64,000 nucleotides of DNA from Nocardiopsis flavescens. GTDB lineage: Bacteria; Actinomycetota; Actinomycetes; Streptosporangiales; Streptosporangiaceae. This document shows positions 45,561 to 54,508 of this stretch, one piece after another; within the stretch, counting starts at the first letter, position 1, and every line of letters begins with the position of its first letter. Position numbers and translations under genes: made by a program. Location: the NCBI RefSeq assembly GCF_900141985.1, contig NZ_FQZK01000002.1, forward strand, positions 474,175 to 538,174, in the 5' to 3' direction. The notes beneath the pieces were generated by a model. The model ran no database searches. It had not been told where the DNA came from and saw nothing but the letters and a program-made list of their open reading frames with translations.

Positions 45561-46483
45561 GCGACACCCGCAGCCTGCCCGTGCCCGACGGCCTGGAGGG
45601 CGACCGGCTCGACGCGGCGATCGCCCGCCTCTTCGGGCTGTCCCGCACCCGCGCGGCCGAACTCATCGTCGACGGCAGCGTCCTGGTCGACGGCGCCGAG
45701 GCGGGCAAGTCCGACCGCGTCCGCGCCGGAGCCTGGCTGGAGATCACCCTCCCGCCGCCCCCCACCGCCCCCGTGCCCCGGCCCGAGCCCGTCCCGGGCA
45801 TGCGGATCGTGCACGAGGACGCCGACATCATCGTGGTCGACAAGCCCGTCGGCGTCGTCGCCCACCCCACCGTCGGCTGGACCGGCCCCAGCGTCCTGGA
45901 GGGCCTGCTGGCCGCCGGGGTGCAGGTGGCCACCAGCGGCGCCGCCGAGCGCCAGGGCATCGTGCACCGCCTCGACGCCAACACCACCGGGCTCATGGTG
46001 GTCGCCAAGAGCGAGACCGCCTACAGCGTCCTCAAGCGCGCCTTCAAGGAGCGCACGGTGGACAAGCGGTACCACACCCTCGTCCAGGGCCACCCCGACC
46101 CGCTGCGCGGCACCGTCGACGCGCCCATCGACCGCCACCCGGCCGGAGACGGCCGCTGGGCCGTGGTCGCGGGCGGGCGCCCCTCGGTCACCCACTACGA
46201 CACCCAGGAGGCGTTCCGGGCCGCCAGCCTGCTGGAGATCAAGCTGGAGACCGGGCGCACCCACCAGATCCGGGTGCACATGGCGGCACTGCGCCACCCC
46301 TGCGTGGGCGACGTCCTCTACGGCGCCGACCCCACGCTCGCCGAGCGCCTGGGCGTGCGCCGCCAGTGGCTGCACGCCGTCCGGCTCGGGTTCGACCACC
46401 CCGCCGAGCACCGGCCGGTGGAGTTCTCCAGCCCCTACCCCCAGGACCTGGAACAGGCCATGGAGGTCCTGCGCGAGGACTAG
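45557..46483 (+). CDS. RluA/RluD family pseudouridine synthase
   Basis: RluD-type 23S rRNA pseudouridine synthase, 308 residues. N-terminal S4-like RNA-binding domain ([20 protein letters not shown]) followed by the catalytic [15 protein letters not shown] with Asp at ~140, and [25 protein letters not shown] and [11 protein letters not shown]. Exact target uridines cannot be told from sequence. GTG start overlapping lspA; the lspA-rluD pair is conserved widely. Confidence 0.92.
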   Translation: MSDTRSLPVPDGLEGDRLDAAIARLFGLSRTRAAELIVDGSVLVDGAEAGKSDRVRAGAWLEITLPPPPTAPVPRPEPVPGMRIVHEDADIIVVDKPVGVVAHPTVGWTGPSVLEGLLAAGVQVATSGAAERQGIVHRLDANTTGLMVVAKSETAYSVLKRAFKERTVDKRYHTLVQGHPDPLRGTVDAPIDRHPAGDGRWAVVAGGRPSVTHYDTQEAFRAASLLEIKLETGRTHQIRVHMAALRHPCVGDVLYGADPTLAERLGVRRQWLHAVRLGFDHPAEHRPVEFSSPYPQDLEQAMEVLRED

Positions 46484-46513
46484 GGGACCGGCCCCGCGCA
46501 CACCCCGCGACAG

Positions 46514-46553
46514 CGGAAGGGGCCGCCGGACACGCGTCCGGCGGCCCCTTCCG
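46514..46553. terminator. Bidirectional terminator between rluD-type and EamA genes
   Basis: Perfect 18-bp inverted repeat (46514-46531 and 46536-46553), loop of four, in a convergent gap. Confidence 0.8.
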
Positions 46554-46566
46554 CGTTCGGGCGGGC

Positions 46567-47538
46567 TCAGCCCCGGGAGGGCGGGGCCACGGGCCGGGTG
46601 CGCAGTAGCCCCTGGCACAGGGCCGCGCCGACGATGATCACCAGCGCCCCCAGCGGCTGGTTCCACACCAGGGTCTCACCCATGAGGACGATCCCCGCCG
46701 CGATCGACACCACCGGTGCCACATAGGTGACCGTGGTGGCCACGGTCGCCCCCGCCTCCCGCAGCACCGCGTACTGGAGCACGTAGGCCACGCCCGTGCC
46801 CAGCACCCCCAGCACCAGGACCGAGGCCACCACCTGCCACGTCACCCCGGTGGGCGCGTCGGTGGCCACCGGCACCAGCACCACCAGGGGCACCGCGGCC
46901 AGCAGCAGCTGCAGCGCCGACAGCTCCAGCGCCCCGTGGGAGCTGCCCGCCACGAACCGGCGCAGGTACGGGGTGCCGATCCCGTAGCAGGCGGTCGCCG
47001 CCACCACGAACCCCATGCCGACCATGGCGTCCCGGTCGCTCACGCTCACCTCGCCCAGGGAGTTCCACACGCCGAACACCACGAGAACCCCCACGAAGCC
47101 CACGGCCAGCCCGAGCACCCGGTCGCGGTCGGGACGGCGCTCGTCGGCCAGCAGCATCATCGAGAACACCACCCCGAACAGCGGCGTCGCGGCGTTGACG
47201 ATGCCCATCACCGCAGAGGGGATGAGCTGGGCCGCGTACCCGAACAGGGTGAACGGGACCGTGTTGAGCAGCAGCGCCGCCACGAACATGTGGGCCAGCA
47301 GCCGCGGCGAGGCCGGCAGTCGGCCGCCGCGCAGCAGCACCACCGCCAGCAGCGGCAGCGCCCCGGCGGCGATCCGGCCCAGGGAGAGCTGCATCGGCTC
47401 CAGGGACTGGGCGGCGACCTTGATGAACACGAAGCTCATGCCCCAGATCAGGGCCAGGAGTGCGAACTTGAGCCGCCAGTCGCAGGACGCGCGGCGGACA
47501 CCGGCGGACGCCGCCGGAGACGGGGAGAGCACGGACAT
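46567..47538 (-). CDS. EamA family transporter
   Basis: DMT-superfamily EamA exporter, 323 residues, ten predicted helices in two EamA repeats: LALIWGMSFVFIKVAA starts the first and GFVVAATACYGIGTPYLRR the second, ending PLGALVIIVGAALCQGLL. Such proteins export amino acids or metabolites. ATG at 47538, with TACAAA (47550-47545) six bases upstream and no Shine-Dalgarno: probably leaderless. Divergent from a lysR gene, its likely regulator. Confidence 0.88.
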   Translation of the reverse strand: MSVLSPSPAASAGVRRASCDWRLKFALLALIWGMSFVFIKVAAQSLEPMQLSLGRIAAGALPLLAVVLLRGGRLPASPRLLAHMFVAALLLNTVPFTLFGYAAQLIPSAVMGIVNAATPLFGVVFSMMLLADERRPDRDRVLGLAVGFVGVLVVFGVWNSLGEVSVSDRDAMVGMGFVVAATACYGIGTPYLRRFVAGSSHGALELSALQLLLAAVPLVVLVPVATDAPTGVTWQVVASVLVLGVLGTGVAYVLQYAVLREAGATVATTVTYVAPVVSIAAGIVLMGETLVWNQPLGALVIIVGAALCQGLLRTRPVAPPSRG

Positions 47539-47611
47539 GGGACGTTTGTACCGCGCACCGACGTGTTAGGTCTACTTCGTATTTCTAAACGCGTGGGTTA
47601 GTGTTCCTTAC

Positions 47612-48532
47612 ATGCTCAGCGTCGACCGCCTCCGCGTCCTCCACGCCATCGCGGCACACGGCTCCCTCAGCGCGGCAGCCGAGGCCCTCCACGTCACCAA
47701 CTCCGCCGTCTCCCAGCAGCTCGCCAAACTCGAACGCGAGGTCGGCCAGACCCTCGTGGAGCGCAACGGGCGCGGAGTCCGCCTCACCGACGCCGCCGAG
47801 CTCCTCGTCGAGCACGCCGCCCGCATCCTCTCCCTGGTCCGGCGCGCCGAAGCCGACCTGGAGGCCCACCGCGACCACGTCACCGGGCACCTGCGCCTGT
47901 CCGCCACCCCCACCGCCGTGCGCGGCATCCTGCCCCAGGCGCTCAACTCCCTGCGCGAGGCCCACCCCCGGCTGCGGGTCGAACTCTTCGAGGAGGAGCC
48001 CCACGAGAGCCTGCAGTCCATGGCCCGCGGCGAGGTGGACCTGTGCATGGTCATCGACTGGATGGGCTCCCCGCTCACCCTGCCCGAGGGCATGAGCCGC
48101 GCCCCGCTCATGGAGGACATCGGCGACATCGCCCTGCCCGCCGACCATCCGCTCGCCCACCGCGAGATCCTCGCCATCGACGAGATCCTCGAACTGCCCT
48201 GGATCAGCTGGTCGCGCGGGTCCATCTGCAACGACTGGCTGTACGACATGATCCGCTCCCGCGGCGGAGAGCCCAACGTCGTCCACAACGTCGAGGAGCA
48301 CCAGACCAAGCTGGCGCTCATCGCCGCCGGGATCGGCGCCGCCGTGATGCCCCGGCTGGGCCGCGGCCCCCTCCCCGACGGGGTGCGGGTGGTGCCGGTG
48401 CAGCCCGCCCTGGTCCGCCAGGTGTACGCGTTCTGGCACACCGACGCCTCGCGCCGCCCCGCCATCCGGGCCAGCGTCCGCGCCCTGCGCGAGGCCGCGT
48501 CCGCCTACGACACCCGGCCGGTCCCCGCCTGA
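47612..48532 (+). CDS. LysR family transcriptional regulator
   Basis: LysR-type regulator, 306 residues. N-terminal winged helix: LRVLHAIAAHGSLSAAAEAL, VTNSAVSQQLAKLEREVGQ and LVERNGRGVRLTDAAE. The C-terminal substrate-binding domain (~90-295) has SATPTAVRGILPQAL. Divergent from the EamA gene over a 73-nt gap containing TTAG/CTAA half-sites. TAGTGT (47599-47604) lies seven bases before the ATG, pointing to a leaderless mRNA. Likely controls the exporter. Confidence 0.92.
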   Translation: MLSVDRLRVLHAIAAHGSLSAAAEALHVTNSAVSQQLAKLEREVGQTLVERNGRGVRLTDAAELLVEHAARILSLVRRAEADLEAHRDHVTGHLRLSATPTAVRGILPQALNSLREAHPRLRVELFEEEPHESLQSMARGEVDLCMVIDWMGSPLTLPEGMSRAPLMEDIGDIALPADHPLAHREILAIDEILELPWISWSRGSICNDWLYDMIRSRGGEPNVVHNVEEHQTKLALIAAGIGAAVMPRLGRGPLPDGVRVVPVQPALVRQVYAFWHTDASRRPAIRASVRALREAASAYDTRPVPA

Positions 48533-48650
48533 GCGGCCCGGCCCGGCGCCCCTCCCGCCCGGTGTTCCCCCTCCCGCCCCCGGTGCCCGGGCCCGCCGAC
48601 CGGCGCCCCCGCCCCGACGCCCCGGGCGCCGGGCGGCGGGACCGCCCGGC

Positions 48651-50333
48651 TCAGCGCGGCGCCCCCAGCAGCTCCGACAGCGTCGCGGCCGGACTGATCA
48701 CCTCCGGGTCCGTGCGCACGTCCACCAGCGTCGGCAGGTCCGCCGCCACCGCCTCGCCCAATGCCTTGACCAGCTCCTCCCGGGTGTGCACGGTCGCCCC
48801 GCGCGCCCCCAGCGAGCGGGCGTACCCCGCAAGGTCCAGCGGGCCGCCGATCCGGGTCCCCGCCAGCCGCCCCAGCTCGCGGGCCTGGTGCATGGCGATC
48901 GTGCCGTACAGCCCGTTCTGGAACACCACCACCGTCACCGGCGCGTCCTCGCGCACCGCCGTCTCCAGCTCCTGCCCCGTCATGAGCGCGCCGCCGTCGC
49001 CCGCCACCGCCACCACCGTGCGCCCGGGGTCGGCCAGTTTGGCGCCCACCGCCGCCGGGACCGCGTACCCCATCGCCCCGCTGGTCGGCGCCAGCTGGGT
49101 GCGCGGATGGCGGAACCACCACCCCCGGTGCAGGAACGAGGCGAAGTTCCCCGCGTCGTTGGTGACCACCGCGTCCTCGGGCAGCGCCTCCCGCATCCCC
49201 GCCACCACCTGCCACGGGTGCATCCCCGGCCCCACGTGCCCCTGCGACTCCAGCGGCACCGTCGCCGACTCCACCCACGCCCGACGGGCCGCGCTCCAGT
49301 CCCGGTAGGGAGCCTGGAACGGCGCCCCGGCCAGCTCGCGCAGCGCCTCGCCGGCGTCCGCCACCACCGACGCCCACAGGTCCAGGTGCGACCCCGGCCT
49401 CCCCGGGTCGATGTCGATCCGCGCCACCCTGGCCCGCTCCGTGTCCGGCAGCCGGTACCCCTGCGTGGTGGTCTCGCTCAGCCGGCACCCCACCACCAGC
49501 ACCGCGTCCGCCTCCGCCAGCGCCGCCAGGGTCGAGGGCGGCGCCCCCAGCCCCAGGTGGCCCAGGTACAACGGGTGGTCGTTGGGGAACACGTCCTGCC
49601 GACGCCAGGAGGCGTACACCCCGGCGCCGAACCGCTCGGCCACCCGCACCAGGTCCTCACGCGCCCCCCGGGCGCCCCCGCCCGCGATGACCACCGGGCG
49701 CACCGCCCGGGTCAGCCATGCCGCCAGCCGGTCCCGCTCGGCCCCGCCCAGCGGCGGACGCGGCGGCGCCGCGACCCGCGGGGTCCCCGAGAGCCCCACC
49801 GGCTCCCCGAAGAGGTCGCCCGGCACCGCGACGGACACCGGGCCCGGGCGCCCCGAACAGGCCACCCGCAGCGCCTCCGCGGTCACCTCGGCCAGCCGGT
49901 CGGCCCGGTGCACGGTGGTGGACCACTTGGTGATGGGCGCGTAGAACGCCGTGAGGTCGACCTCCTGGAACGCCTCCCGGCCCATCCGCTCGGTCTCGGC
50001 CTGGCCCAGGAACACGACCATCGGGGTGGAGTCCTGGTGCGCGGTGTGCACCGCCACCGCCAGGTTGGCCGCGCCCGGGCCGCGGGTGGCCGCCGCCACC
50101 GCCGGGACGCCGGTGAGCTTGGCGTCGGCCTCGGCCATGAACCCCGCCCCGCCCTCGTGCCGGGTGGAGACCAGGCGCAGCGCCGGATGGCGGTCGATCT
50201 CGTCGGCGAGCTCCAGGAAGCTCTCCCCGGGCACGGTGTAGCAGCGGCGGACGCCCGCGGCGGCCAGGACGTCGACCACCGCCCGGGCGGCGGTGCGGTC
50301 GGGGGGAGCGGTGCGCTGGTCGGCTGTGGCCAT
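48651..50333 (-). CDS. ThDP-dependent enzyme of the acetolactate synthase/oxalyl-CoA decarboxylase superfamily
   Basis: Thiamine-diphosphate enzyme, 560 residues, full three-domain layout. N-terminal PYR domain with activating glutamate E37 in YTVPGESFLELADEI; middle domain RPVVIAGGGARGAREDLVR; C-terminal PP domain with the GDG motif AGDGGALMTG (D446) and the metal asparagine in VVVFQNGLYG. It resembles acetolactate-synthase-like proteins but is not next to an ilvN small subunit, so a catabolic or unknown ThDP role is likelier. ATG at 50333 with GGAAGGGA upstream. Divergent from an Nramp-like transporter gene. Confidence 0.85.
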   Translation of the reverse strand: MATADQRTAPPDRTAARAVVDVLAAAGVRRCYTVPGESFLELADEIDRHPALRLVSTRHEGGAGFMAEADAKLTGVPAVAAATRGPGAANLAVAVHTAHQDSTPMVVFLGQAETERMGREAFQEVDLTAFYAPITKWSTTVHRADRLAEVTAEALRVACSGRPGPVSVAVPGDLFGEPVGLSGTPRVAAPPRPPLGGAERDRLAAWLTRAVRPVVIAGGGARGAREDLVRVAERFGAGVYASWRRQDVFPNDHPLYLGHLGLGAPPSTLAALAEADAVLVVGCRLSETTTQGYRLPDTERARVARIDIDPGRPGSHLDLWASVVADAGEALRELAGAPFQAPYRDWSAARRAWVESATVPLESQGHVGPGMHPWQVVAGMREALPEDAVVTNDAGNFASFLHRGWWFRHPRTQLAPTSGAMGYAVPAAVGAKLADPGRTVVAVAGDGGALMTGQELETAVREDAPVTVVVFQNGLYGTIAMHQARELGRLAGTRIGGPLDLAGYARSLGARGATVHTREELVKALGEAVAADLPTLVDVRTDPEVISPAATLSELLGAPR

Positions 50334-50477
50334 GGGGGTGGGGTCCCTTCCATCGTCGCAAGGTCCACGCGGTGCGCCCGGGATCGGCCGGGCACCCTCC
50401 ACCGACCTTTCCAGGACCCGCGAAGCCGGGTCAAGGAGCACCCCGCGCGCCTGTGGACAACCGGCCCCGAACCGCCC

Positions 50478-50520
50478 CTGTGATCCGGGTCATAGAGATT
50501 GCGCTACGGAACGATCACAG
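50478..50520. promoter_or_regulatory. Inverted repeat in the ThDP/Nramp-like divergent promoter
   Basis: CTGTGATC (50478-50485) and GATCACAG (50513-50520), perfect 8-bp arms with a 27-nt spacer, in the 266-nt divergent gap. Spacing is compatible with two contacts of one regulator or two half-sites; the protein is unknown. Confidence 0.4.
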
Positions 50521-50599
50521 AAGGCATTGTCGTCTTCACGGACGGTCTGTCCGGTTCTAGAGTTCGGCGGATTCACCGACTCCATCGGAAGGGACCCAG

Positions 50600-51847
50600 G
50601 TGGCCGCCACCGAACAACGCAAGGCGACATGGAAGCAGATCGGGCCCGGCATCGTCGTCGCGGCCACCGGCGTCGGCGCCGGAGACCTGGTGGCCACCCT
50701 GATCGCGGGCAACCTCTTCGGCTACACCCTGCTGTGGGCCACCATCGTGGGCTGCATCGTCAAGATCTCCCTGGCCGAGGCCACCGGCCGCTGGCACCTG
50801 GCCACCGGCCGCACCATCTTCGACGGCTGGACCAGCCTGGGCCGCTGGACCTGGGCGTACTTCGGCATCTACGTCGTCATCTGGGGCTTCGTCTACGGCG
50901 CCAGCGCCATGTCCGCCTCCGCCCTGCCCCTGGCCGCCCTCTTCCCGCAGGTCCCCTTCAACGCCTGGGCGATCCTCGCGGGCCTCTCCGGCCTGGCCAT
51001 CGTCTGGTTCAACCGGTACGCCGTCTTCGAGAAGATCATGATGGTCTTCATCGGCGTCATGTTCGTCATCGTCGTGGGCCTGGCCGTCTACGTCGCACCC
51101 AACATCGGCGAGGCCCTCGCCGGCCTGGTGCCGCTGCTGCCCGCCGGCTCCCTCTTCTACACGCTGGGCCTCATCGGCGGCGTCGGCGGCACCATCACCA
51201 TGGCCGCCTACGGGTACTGGGTCAACGCCAAGGGCTGGCGCGACTCCGGCTGGATGCGCATGATGCGCGTCGACAACCGCGTCGCGTACATCACCACCGG
51301 CATCTTCGTCATCGCCATGCTCATCGTCGGCGCCGAACTCCTCTACAACTCCGGCATCGCGCTGTCCTCCGGAGACCAGGGGCTGCTCGACCTCGGCGAC
51401 GTCCTGCGCGAGCGCTTCGGCGGCTTCGTCGCCACGCTCTTCCTCGTCGGGTTCTTCTGCGCCGCCTACTCCTCGATCATCGGCGTCTGGCACGGCGTCA
51501 GCCTGCTCTTCGCCGACTTCGTCGACCACGTGCGCGGCCGGACCGGCACGGACCCCGCGGCCACCGAGAAGAGCCTGCCCTTCCGGGCGTACATGCTGTG
51601 GCTCACCTTCCCGCCCATGCTGCTCCTGCTGCTGGGCCGCCCCGTGCAGCTCATCATCGCCTACGGCGTCCTCGGCTCCTTCTTCATGCCGTTCCTCGCC
51701 TTCACCCTGATGTGGCTGCTCAACTCCTCCCGCACCCCGGCCGAGTGGCGCAACGGGTGGATCTCCAACACCGGCCTGGCCATCGCCGGCGGCCTGTTCC
51801 TGGTGCTGTGCGGCTACGAGCTCTACGGCGTCGTCACCGGGGGGTGA
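50600..51847 (+). CDS. Nramp-related transporter lacking the canonical metal-site motifs
   Basis: Nramp (NRAMP/SLC11) fold protein, 415 residues, about eleven membrane helices. The N-terminus aligns with family IGPG...A but the TM1 metal motif DPGN is replaced by GAGD (residues 26-29 within VGAGDLVATL), and the TM6 MPH region reads LIGGVGGTITMAAYGYW with no MPH. Canonical Mn/Fe transport is therefore doubtful; a different substrate, as in Nramp-related proteins, is likely (inference). GTG at 50600 with GGAAGGGA upstream. Divergent from the ThDP gene. Confidence 0.8.
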   Translation: MAATEQRKATWKQIGPGIVVAATGVGAGDLVATLIAGNLFGYTLLWATIVGCIVKISLAEATGRWHLATGRTIFDGWTSLGRWTWAYFGIYVVIWGFVYGASAMSASALPLAALFPQVPFNAWAILAGLSGLAIVWFNRYAVFEKIMMVFIGVMFVIVVGLAVYVAPNIGEALAGLVPLLPAGSLFYTLGLIGGVGGTITMAAYGYWVNAKGWRDSGWMRMMRVDNRVAYITTGIFVIAMLIVGAELLYNSGIALSSGDQGLLDLGDVLRERFGGFVATLFLVGFFCAAYSSIIGVWHGVSLLFADFVDHVRGRTGTDPAATEKSLPFRAYMLWLTFPPMLLLLLGRPVQLIIAYGVLGSFFMPFLAFTLMWLLNSSRTPAEWRNGWISNTGLAIAGGLFLVLCGYELYGVVTGG

Positions 51848-51854
51848 CACCGGC

Positions 51855-51882
51855 GCGGGGGCGGCCCCGAGGCCGCCCCCGC
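51855..51882. terminator. Bidirectional terminator between the Nramp-like gene and azlD
   Basis: Perfect 12-bp stem (51855-51866, 51871-51882) with a 4-nt loop in a 42-nt convergent gap. Confidence 0.7.
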
Positions 51883-51889
51883 ACCGCGC

Positions 51890-52204
51890 TCACAGCCCCA
51901 GCGCCCGCAGCCCCGCGGTCACCGCCGCCGCGGCGACCACCACGACCAGGAACGGGGCGCGCAGCACCAGCGCCGCCACCGCCGCGGCCACCCCGCCCAT
52001 CCGCGCGGTGTCCCAGGCCAGCGCCTGGCCCTCGCCCCGCAGCGCCTCCACCGCGATCAGCGCCGCCAGCAGCGCCAGCGGCACCGCCGTCGCGAACCGC
52101 CGCAGCCACACGTTGTCCAGCAGGCGCCGCGGCGCCGCCAGCCCGGCGAACTTGAGCAGGTAGCACCCGGCCGCCGTGGCGACCAGCACGATCCACAGCG
52201 TCAC
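51890..52204 (-). CDS. azlD: AzlD-type branched-chain amino acid export subunit
   Basis: Small AzlD protein, 104 residues, four hydrophobic segments; TLWIVLVATAAGCYLLKFAGL then RRFATAVPLALLAALIAVEAL, VAALVLRAPFLVVVVAAAAVTAGLRAL. It forms the AzlCD exporter with the upstream AzlC. Start is GTG at 52204, overlapping the azlC stop as GTGA; an open frame continues upstream inside azlC and is not real. Confidence 0.9.
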   Translation of the reverse strand: MTLWIVLVATAAGCYLLKFAGLAAPRRLLDNVWLRRFATAVPLALLAALIAVEALRGEGQALAWDTARMGGVAAAVAALVLRAPFLVVVVAAAAVTAGLRALGL

Positions 52205-52962
52205 GAGCGCACCCCCTCGCCGTCCGCCTCGGCGGACGCGCCGTCCCCGGAGGCGTCCCGCGCCGGACCCCGCACCGGCATCTCCGGCCCCACCAGGGCG
52301 ATCAGCGCCGCCGAGGCCGCCAGCAGCACCGGGACGCCCGGCGGCAGCAGCGGCGTGGCCGCCAGTGCCAGCCCCGCCCCCAGCCCCGCGATCAGCCAGG
52401 TGCGGGCACCGCCCTCGCGCAGCCGCGGCCACAGCAGCGCCAGGAAGATCGCCGGGCCCACCGAGTCCAGCCCCAGCGCCCCGATGTCGCTCACCCGCTC
52501 GGTGGCCAGCGCCCCCACCAGCGTCGTCAGCACCCACGACGACCCCAGCACCGCGTAGGTCGTCGTGAACGCCAGCCGGGCCGACGGGCGGTCCGGCTGG
52601 GCCAGCGCCACCGCCGTCGTCTCGTCGATGACCCCGTGCGCGGCCACGGCCCGCCGGAGCCCGCCCCGCCAGCCCAGCACGTCGGCGAGCCGCAGGCCGT
52701 ACAAGGTGTTGCGGGCTCCCAGCAGCAGCGCCCCCAGCGCCCCCGCGACGAGGCTGCCGCCGCCGGCGACCACGCCGATCAGCGCGAACTGGGACGCGCC
52801 GGTGAACATGAACGCGCTGGTGAACACGGCCTGGGCCGGCGACAGGCCGGCGGCCACGGCGGCGGTGCCGAACGCCAGGCCGGCGGCGCCCACGGCGACG
52901 CCGATCCCGAGGCTGTCACGCACCGCGGAAGAACGGAGAAGGGATATGGCTTTCACGTCCAC
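52201..52962 (-). CDS. azlC: AzlC-type branched-chain amino acid export subunit
   Basis: AzlC family permease, 253 residues, about six to seven helices. FTGASQFALIGVVAGGGS and LGARNTLYGLRLAD are family hallmarks (residues ~50-90), with HGVIDETTAVALAQ. A charged Glu/Asp tail ends the protein. GTG at 52962; a later GTG at 52956, eight bases after TAGCGT on the minus strand, is an alternative. Operon araC-azlC-azlD on the minus strand. Confidence 0.92.
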   Translation of the reverse strand: MDVKAISLLRSSAVRDSLGIGVAVGAAGLAFGTAAVAAGLSPAQAVFTSAFMFTGASQFALIGVVAGGGSLVAGALGALLLGARNTLYGLRLADVLGWRGGLRRAVAAHGVIDETTAVALAQPDRPSARLAFTTTYAVLGSSWVLTTLVGALATERVSDIGALGLDSVGPAIFLALLWPRLREGGARTWLIAGLGAGLALAATPLLPPGVPVLLAASAALIALVGPEMPVRGPARDASGDGASAEADGEGVRS

Positions 52963-53013
52963 CCACGCTAGGAGCCCCGGCCGCCACCCGTCTTGTACGT
53001 TCTTGCGCCCGCC

Positions 53014-53871
53014 TCAGCCCCCGGCCAGCGCCCTGCGGTAGGCCCCCGGCGGCACCCCCAGGTGGCGGCGGAAGTGCCGGCTCAGGTGCGCCTGGTCGGT
53101 GAACCCCACCTCCGCGGCCACCTCCGCGGGCGCCCGCCCGGCCGCCAGCAGCCCCCGGGCGCGGTCCACCCGCAACTGGTTGAGGTACGCGTGCGGCGGC
53201 AACCCGTAGGCCGCCGAGAACGCCCGCGACAGCGCGAAGGGCCCCAGTCCCACCGCCTCCGCCAGCTCCTCCAGCGTCGGAGGTCCGGCCAGCCGGGACG
53301 CCAGCACCTCCCGGGCCAGGGCCGCCTGCGGGCGCGCCGCCGCCGCGCGCGCCTGCGGCGGGCGCTCCCGGCCGTGCGTGCGCAGCAGCGCCGCGATGCC
53401 CCGCCGCACCAGCGACGACGACCCCAGCGGGTCGCCCCGCTCGGCCGCCACGTGCGCCGCGTGCAGCAGCCGGGACGCCTCGGGGGCGTGGATGCCCGAC
53501 TCCGTGAACGCCGGGGTACCCCGCAGCCCCAGCTCCCGGGCGATCCCGGCCACCCGCTCCGGCTCCGGGTAGAACACCCGGTACGTCCAGCCCTCGGGGA
53601 CCCCCGCGTGCCCGGTGTGCACCTCGTCCGGGCCGACCACCGCCAACCCGCCCGGACCCACCCGGGAGGTGCCGCCCGGATGCGCGTACTCCTCGACCCC
53701 GCCCGTGATGATCCCGAACGTGTACGTGGGATGCGTGTGCCGGGTGAAGTGCGTGGTGACGAACCGCGCGGTGAGCATCTCGGTGTCCGGCAGCCCGGAG
53801 AAACGCCAGTAGCGCGCACGTTCGGTGCGCGGGTCGTCGACGGCGGGGTGGACCGCGGCGGGCATGCCCAT
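53014..53871 (-). CDS. AraC family regulator
   Basis: AraC-type regulator, 285 residues. N-terminal cupin-like sensor: FTRHTHPTYTFGIITGGVEEY, GGLAVVGPDEVHTG. C-terminal two-HTH domain from ~185: TLEELAEAVGLGPFALSRAFSAAYG and AAEVGFTDQAHLSRHFRRHLG. Likely controls the downstream azlCD exporter, a common arrangement. ATG at 53871 with TAACCT six bases upstream: leaderless type. Confidence 0.92.
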   Translation of the reverse strand: MGMPAAVHPAVDDPRTERARYWRFSGLPDTEMLTARFVTTHFTRHTHPTYTFGIITGGVEEYAHPGGTSRVGPGGLAVVGPDEVHTGHAGVPEGWTYRVFYPEPERVAGIARELGLRGTPAFTESGIHAPEASRLLHAAHVAAERGDPLGSSSLVRRGIAALLRTHGRERPPQARAAAARPQAALAREVLASRLAGPPTLEELAEAVGLGPFALSRAFSAAYGLPPHAYLNQLRVDRARGLLAAGRAPAEVAAEVGFTDQAHLSRHFRRHLGVPPGAYRRALAGG

Positions 53872-53927
53872 ACGCCCAGGTTAACGTCGGTTCCACCCGC
53901 ACGCCCGTTCGGTAATACCCTGCGGGC

Positions 53928-54365
53928 ATGACCACGACCGAGATCAGGCAGGCGCGCGGCGACCAGGACCGCGCCGCAGTGTTCGTCATCCGCGGCGCCG
54001 TCTTCGTCGCCGAGCAGAAGGTGCCCGTCGACGAGGAGTGGGACGGGCGCGACCCCGACGCCCTCCAGCTCATCGCCCTCGTCGACGACGTCCCCGCGGG
54101 CACCGTCCGCGTGGTCGAGCAGGACGGGGGCTCGGGGCTGCTCGGCCGCATGGCCGTGCTGCCCGAGCGCCGCGGCACCGGCCTGGGCGCCGCCCTGGTG
54201 CGGGCCGCCGAGGGCCTCGCGCGCGAGCGCGGCCTCACCTCGATGGAACTGCACGCCCAGACCCACGCCCTGGGCTTCTACGAGCGGCTCGGCTACACCG
54301 CGCACGGGGAGGAGTTCCTCGACGCCGGCATCCCGCACCGGCACATGGTCCGCGACCTGCGCTGA
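53928..54365 (+). CDS. GNAT family N-acetyltransferase
   Basis: GNAT acetyltransferase, 145 residues. Resembles ElaA-like proteins: VFVIRGAVFVAEQKVPVDEEWDG, QLIALVDDVPAGTVRVV, acetyl-CoA site RMAVLPERRGTGLGAALV (residues ~66-83), and LHAQTHALGFYERLGYTAHGEEF. Substrate unknown. TACCCT lies six bases before the ATG; leaderless type. Divergent from the AraC gene by 56 bp. Confidence 0.9.
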   Translation: MTTTEIRQARGDQDRAAVFVIRGAVFVAEQKVPVDEEWDGRDPDALQLIALVDDVPAGTVRVVEQDGGSGLLGRMAVLPERRGTGLGAALVRAAEGLARERGLTSMELHAQTHALGFYERLGYTAHGEEFLDAGIPHRHMVRDLR

Positions 54366-54378
54366 CACCCCCGCGGGT

Positions 54379-54410
54379 GCTCCCCGTCTCCCTTCGGTGT
54401 GACGGGGAGC
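54379..54410 (+). terminator. Terminator after the GNAT gene
   Basis: 10-bp inverted repeat GCTCCCCGTC/GACGGGGAGC (54379-54388, 54401-54410), 12-nt loop, 13 bases after the GNAT stop. Confidence 0.6.
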
Positions 54411-54508
54411 GCACGCCCGGCCGCCCGGCCTCCGGAACACCACCGAGTAGGATTCGGTTTCGGTTGACGCCCCACCACCAGCGCACACACCGATCCGACG
54501 AGGAACAC

